From an uncultured Clostridia bacterium (GTDB lineage Bacteria > Bacillota > Clostridia > Christensenellales > Aristaeellaceae): a stretch of DNA of 8,929 nt. Below, one piece after another: positions 6,722 to 8,929 of this stretch. Numbering within the stretch: the stretch's first letter is position 1; each line of letters starts with the position of its first letter. Under the pieces are notes generated by a model. That model was not told where the DNA came from and searched no databases. It worked only from the letters and a program-made list of their open reading frames with translations. The translations under genes and the position numbers were made by a program. The stretch is from positions 1 to 8,929 of the forward strand of contig CAKUOX010000080.1 of assembly GCA_934670175.1 (NCBI GenBank), in the 5' to 3' direction.

Positions 6722-7391
6722 GCATTTCCGGCAGATCCTCGGCTCTCCGGCGTACTTCTTCATCGCTGCTTTCAGCCATGGACGCCCGTACATATTCCGT
6801 GATCAGCCGCGCGTCGTAGCCGTTGAAACGCAACGACAATTCCCGTTCTCTGATTTTGTTTACATCCATTCCCCAGCGCTCGAAGCAGGCTTCGGGATCA
6901 AAACCAGGCTCCGAAGCCTCCGCGTCCGCGCCAACTGCACATATCAGCGCATCGATAAATGGGCCGTATTCGCCGTCTGCGTTGGCAAGGCCCGCTTCGA
7001 ACGCATAGCCGATCGCCCAGTCGTTCAGATGGAGCGGCGCTTCTTCATGAAAGGATATGCCGTCCGTATCGATTCCCATGCGCGCGATTTCAGACAGAAC
7101 TACCGTTTTCTGTCCCTTGTCGGAAAGGCCAATGTCGATGCCGTCTGCGGTTTCGGCGACGGACTGGATGGTAAACTGCCCAACCAGCGCCTGTATTCTG
7201 TCGATTTCGGAGGAAGTATATCGATTGCGAGCGGTAAAGTTCCCCGTTTCGTTCCTGAATCTGCCGTCGCTCTGACACAAGACCCGGGCGGTGCGGCCCT
7301 CATTCTTTTCCGGCGCAATTTCTGCCGTTCCGGCAAAGGCTGTGAAGCACAGCAGCAGACAGGCGGCGAGCATTTTCGCAAAGAGCTTCAT
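6693..7391 (-). CDS. Exported protein of unknown function
   Basis: The 232-residue protein starts with a clear Sec-type signal peptide: basic MKLFAK, a hydrophobic core (MLAACLLLCFTAFA), and likely cleavage after AFA (20) or GTA (23). There is no lipobox in the lipoprotein position. The mature part is acidic, has four cysteines (39, 151, 169, 228), and no motif I recognise. AAGGAGG at 7401-7407 sits 9 bases before the ATG, which fixes the start. Its 3' end overlaps the tail of the glycosyltransferase operon by 29 bases in convergent orientation. A longer plus-strand frame (6594-7400) covers the same bases, but it has no binding site or recognisable fold, so the minus frame is preferred. The weak -10-like TATTAT at 7414-7419 has no -35, so it may depend on upstream transcription. 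Confidence 0.72.
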   Translation of the reverse strand: MKLFAKMLAACLLLCFTAFAGTAEIAPEKNEGRTARVLCQSDGRFRNETGNFTARNRYTSSEIDRIQALVGQFTIQSVAETADGIDIGLSDKGQKTVVLSEIARMGIDTDGISFHEEAPLHLNDWAIGYAFEAGLANADGEYGPFIDALICAVGADAEASEPGFDPEACFERWGMDVNKIRERELSLRFNGYDARLITEYVRASMAESSDEEVRRRAEDLPEMLNPACTAVP

Positions 7392-7406
7392 GGGGAATAA
7401 CCTCCT

Positions 7407-7643
7407 TCATGCAATAATATGGAAACCCTTTTCTTTTAGACGGGAAGCTGTCCCGAAAAGTTCCCGCTTCTTCAGGAGGACGGTTGCGTATGCGCCGTTG
7501 CTGCCAAAGCCGATTCGCTATTTAGCCGCTTCAGCCCGAGGGCCCGAGGGCGCGCATCTGAGCAGACGCTTCGGCAAAATCAGGGGCGCGGATCCGCAGA
7601 ACCGAAGTCGGATCCCTGCGTCTGCGCCCCATTGCCGATGCAT
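7407..7643 (-). pseudogene. Possible broken gene remnant between the AraC regulator and the exported protein
   Basis: On the minus strand an ATG at 7643 overlaps the AraC stop as TAATG, with AAAAAGGAG just upstream. This frame runs 41 codons to an in-frame TAG (7518-7520), then continues 36 codons to a TGA at 7407-7409 that touches the binding site of the next gene. The second part reads convincingly as protein (GAYATVLLKKREL then SRLKEKGFHIIA). It loosely resembles the C-terminal strand-helix of GHMP kinases, where S-G-S-G-x-x-V-F is followed by an RELAEKA-type helix, but the SGSG motif itself is not intact. The neighbouring frame carries another protein-like stretch (APDFAEASAQMRALG, about 7533-7580) before its own stop. 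Together this suggests a gene broken by a stop and a frameshift. Chance open reading in GC-rich DNA is the alternative. Confidence 0.28.
7571..7638 (-). terminator. Imperfect palindrome, possible terminator of the AraC-type gene
   Basis: Two nested perfect arms of 7 bases each occur here: TCGGCAA (7571-7577) with TTGCCGA (7632-7638), and GGGGCGC (7583-7589) with GCGCCCC (7624-7630). A 10-base palindrome, GCGGATCCGC (7588-7597), lies inside. Read on the minus strand, the inner GC stem is followed by TGATTTTG, a short U tract, 5 bases after the AraC stop region. This fits an intrinsic terminator, though the loop is long and the U tract weak. It also overlaps the possible gene remnant. Confidence 0.4.
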
Positions 7644-8461
7644 TAGACTCCTTTTTTCATAATCGGAACGTAGATAAATGCATCTTCTCCAAGGTAATAT
7701 TCAAAATCAAACTTTCGGTGATCAAAGACGTAGCCACTGTTATCAAACCAGTCATTGAAAATAAATCTCCATGTTTTCTTTATGTTCTCGTGCAGTCCTG
7801 CGGCATCCGTAGCCTTGGGAACCGCGAACACAGCGTATTCAGCCTCGGGTATTTCCAGCGTTTTCATGCCGGCGGGAACAAAGCTTTTGTTACGAACCAT
7901 GGGACCAAAGAAGTAGTACAGTTCCTCTCCGCTTTCCTCCGGATGCATCCACAGCCCCACTTCTCCGCAGCCGGAGGAACTGAGCTTTGCATAGTCTTCC
8001 CTACTAACGCCGGAAAAGTCCTTTCCCTGCCAGTAGGCACTGTTTTCCCTGACGTCGATACTGCTTTCAGGCTTCAGAATGTAGCCGACCGCCGTAAAAG
8101 CCTCGATCTTTTTCATCTGGGGTTTCATCTGAATCCACGCTCCTTTTTCTTTTTTATACGCCGAAGGCGTCGTTCCAAACTTTCGGGTGAAGGCGCGGGT
8201 AAAGCCTGATACTGTATCAAAGCCACACGCCAGCGCCGTTTCCGTAACGCTGCTGCCCTGGGATAGCCGCAGCAACGCCGAACACAGTCTGCGCTCCCGC
8301 AGGTATTCGGCGACTCCTACGCCGTTGACGTTGCGGAACACATGGCAGAAATGAAAAAAGGAATATCCGAATTGCGCCGCAAGGCGCGCCGGTGTTATTT
8401 CCTCTGAAGCATGCTCTGCAATATAGCAACGGCAGCGCTCCATATCCTCTTGATAGCCCAT
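7643..8461 (-). CDS. AraC-family transcriptional regulator with GyrI-like effector domain
   Basis: This 272-residue regulator has the DNA-binding domain at the N-terminus. The first helix-turn-helix is at about 24-45 (TPARLAAQFGYS, then CHVFRNVNG) and the second at about 72-95 (VTETALACGFD, then FTRAFTRKFGTTP), with the family signature GFDTVSGFTRAFTRKFG. From about residue 114 it continues into a GyrI-like/AraC effector-binding fold (KKIEAFTAVGYIL, later ending EYYLGEDAFIYVPI). This arrangement is that of Rob/BmrR-like small-molecule sensors and is common in clostridia. The ligand and targets are not visible. The start follows GGTGGTGAG by 5 bases, and an extended -10 promoter lies just upstream. 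Likely targets are itself, the exported-protein gene downstream, or distant genes such as transporters. Confidence 0.92.
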   Translation of the reverse strand: MGYQEDMERCRCYIAEHASEEITPARLAAQFGYSFFHFCHVFRNVNGVGVAEYLRERRLCSALLRLSQGSSVTETALACGFDTVSGFTRAFTRKFGTTPSAYKKEKGAWIQMKPQMKKIEAFTAVGYILKPESSIDVRENSAYWQGKDFSGVSREDYAKLSSSGCGEVGLWMHPEESGEELYYFFGPMVRNKSFVPAGMKTLEIPEAEYAVFAVPKATDAAGLHENIKKTWRFIFNDWFDNSGYVFDHRKFDFEYYLGEDAFIYVPIMKKGV

Positions 8462-8484
8462 TCCATCTCACCACCCTCATGTCA

Positions 8485-8493
8485 ATTATATCA
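8485..8493 (-). promoter_or_regulatory. Extended -10 promoter of the AraC-type gene
   Basis: Read on the minus strand the bases are TGATATAAT, a perfect extended -10 (TGn plus TATAAT). No TTGACA-like -35 lies 16 to 19 bases upstream, as is allowed for extended -10 promoters. A transcription start near 8478 would leave a leader of about 17 bases carrying GGTGGTGAG. A small GCGC-TTC-GCGC inverted repeat (about 8502-8511) sits where a -35 box would be and might be an operator. Confidence 0.6.
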
Positions 8494-8675
8494 GAATGCG
8501 GCGCTTCGCGCTTTTCCATTCTTGCGGATTTCTCGTTCGTGCTGTGTATTACATCATATGCTCAGAAAAATCGTTCTCTATTGAAATTATTGATACTTGA
8601 ATGTTACTATGTTTTCATATCTGTATGTCCATTTGTCAATGATGTGAGACCGGAAAAGAGAAGAAGCGAAAGCGG

Positions 8676-8724
8676 GAATATCTGAGGCAGAGAAGGTGCG
8701 AGGGTCGAACTGCGTCAGATATTT
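8676..8724 (-). terminator. Long hairpin across the transposase stop codon
   Basis: AATATCTGAGGCAG (8677-8690) pairs with CTGCGTCAGATATT (8710-8723) in 13 of 14 positions, with one G-G mismatch and a 19-base loop. On the minus strand the transposase stop TGA (8715-8717) lies within the stem. The stem is followed by a pyrimidine-rich run ending in CTTTTCC rather than a clean U tract. It may terminate transposase transcription or block read-through into the element. Confidence 0.45.
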
Positions 8725-8929
8725 CGGGCGCTCGAGAGCTCCAGGTGGCGCAGGGAGGGAGATTTCCAGCCGAGAACGGACATGGGGATGTTGTTGCTTC
8801 GCCGCAGATATCTTTTCATCTGAATCTGTAAATCGGCAAGGGAATAGAAACGCAGGTGGTTGTAGAATCGTTCCTGATCGCTGCGATGGCTGCGCTCAAC
8901 TTTGCCATTGTGCCAAGGGGTTCTGGGAC
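8715..8929 (-). CDS. IS481/IS3-like transposase, C-terminal fragment (5' end outside window)
   Basis: The minus strand is open from the right edge for 70 visible codons to a TGA at 8715-8717, with no start inside the window. The fragment begins PRTPWHNGKVERSHRSDQE; the glutamate in GKVERSHR matches the last acidic residue of the DDE (rve integrase core) catalytic triad, which cuts and joins transposon ends. A short helix follows (FYSLADLQIQMKRYL), then RRSNNIPM and LGWKSP, the usual end of these proteins. The first two catalytic aspartates and the N-terminal helix-turn-helix would lie beyond the edge. The fragment runs to a natural C-terminus with no break, so the gene may be intact. IS481 is favoured over IS3 because of the HNGKVERSHR wording, but the two are related. 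Confidence 0.88.
   Translation of the reverse strand, partial: PRTPWHNGKVERSHRSDQERFYNHLRFYSLADLQIQMKRYLRRSNNIPMSVLGWKSPSLRHLELSSARNI

Larger units (their letters stand above)
8622..8929 (-). mobile_element. One end of an IS481/IS3-like insertion sequence, truncated by the window edge
   Basis: The element is identified by its transposase C-terminus at 8715-8929. Its outer end is probably the TGT-starting sequence near 8622-8650 (TGTATGTCCATTTGTCAATG), since IS481-family ends commonly begin with TGT and the base composition changes here from AT-rich to GC-richer. The other end and the target duplication lie outside the window, so the boundary is provisional to within about 10 bases. It sits about 130 bases upstream of the AraC-type promoter. 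Confidence 0.6.

Noticed and set aside
6594..7400. Plus-strand frame of 268 codons opposite the exported protein
   Set aside because: It is longer than the minus-strand gene but lacks a binding site and domain likeness, whereas the minus frame has AAGGAGG and a textbook signal peptide.
7474..7525. AGGAGGA followed by an 11-codon plus-strand frame (MRRCCQSRFAI), a possible leader peptide
   Set aside because: No plus-strand gene follows it in the window, and the purine run is also explained by leucine codons of the minus-strand remnant.
7718..8209. Plus-strand frame of 163 codons opposite the AraC-type regulator
   Set aside because: The minus strand encodes an unmistakable AraC regulator with an effector domain over the same bases.
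8634..8639. TTGACA on the minus strand inside the insertion sequence end, a possible outward -35
   Set aside because: No acceptable -10 lies 16 to 18 bases downstream in the flank (the 17-base position reads GAAAAC), so no hybrid promoter is supported.
1..8929. CRISPR array, tRNA, rRNA or prophage attachment site
   Set aside because: I saw no spaced direct repeats, cloverleaf or rRNA-like sequence, or integrase gene of the tyrosine or serine type.

Overview
The window looks like part of the chromosome of a strictly or facultatively anaerobic Firmicute, most likely a GC-richer clostridial lineage. The evidence is an oxygen-sensitive class III ribonucleotide reductase, strong AAGGAGG-type ribosome binding sites, tightly coupled genes and moderately GC-rich coding sequence. 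No 16S or other taxonomic marker is present, so the assignment is inference.

Layout, left to right. (1) 1-2220, plus: the anaerobic ribonucleoside-triphosphate reductase NrdD, entering from the left edge, with a CPSC thioredoxin/glutaredoxin-like domain fused to its C-terminus. (2) 2221-2571: an intergenic stretch with a possible 51-codon minus-strand gene and a stem-plus-T-run element just before the next operon. (3) 2572-6721, plus: three genes joined by two ATGA overlaps. They encode a GT-A-like glycosyltransferase, a GT4/GT-B glycosyltransferase, and a second GT-A-like glycosyltransferase that carries a C-terminal cyclic-nucleotide-binding-like domain. (4) 6693-7391, minus: an exported protein of unknown function whose end overlaps the glycosyltransferase operon tail-to-tail. 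(5) 7407-7643, minus: a short region that reads like a broken gene and contains a strong imperfect palindrome. (6) 7643-8461, minus: an AraC-type regulator with a GyrI-like ligand domain, behind an extended -10 promoter. (7) About 8622 to the right edge: one end of an IS481/IS3-like insertion sequence, with the C-terminus of its transposase and a long hairpin spanning the transposase stop codon.

How the parts fit. NrdD makes dNTPs under anaerobic conditions; the fused redoxin domain could supply its reducing equivalents. The three glycosyltransferases are translationally coupled and probably act in one glycan or glycoconjugate pathway. None has a membrane segment, and no flippase, polymerase or sugar-nucleotide gene lies in the window, so the product cannot be named. 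The most unusual item is the glycosyltransferase fused to a cNMP-binding-like fold, which suggests either ligand control or a structural role for that domain. The AraC regulator and the secreted protein share a strand, but about 250 bases and a possible terminator separate them, so a functional link is unproven.
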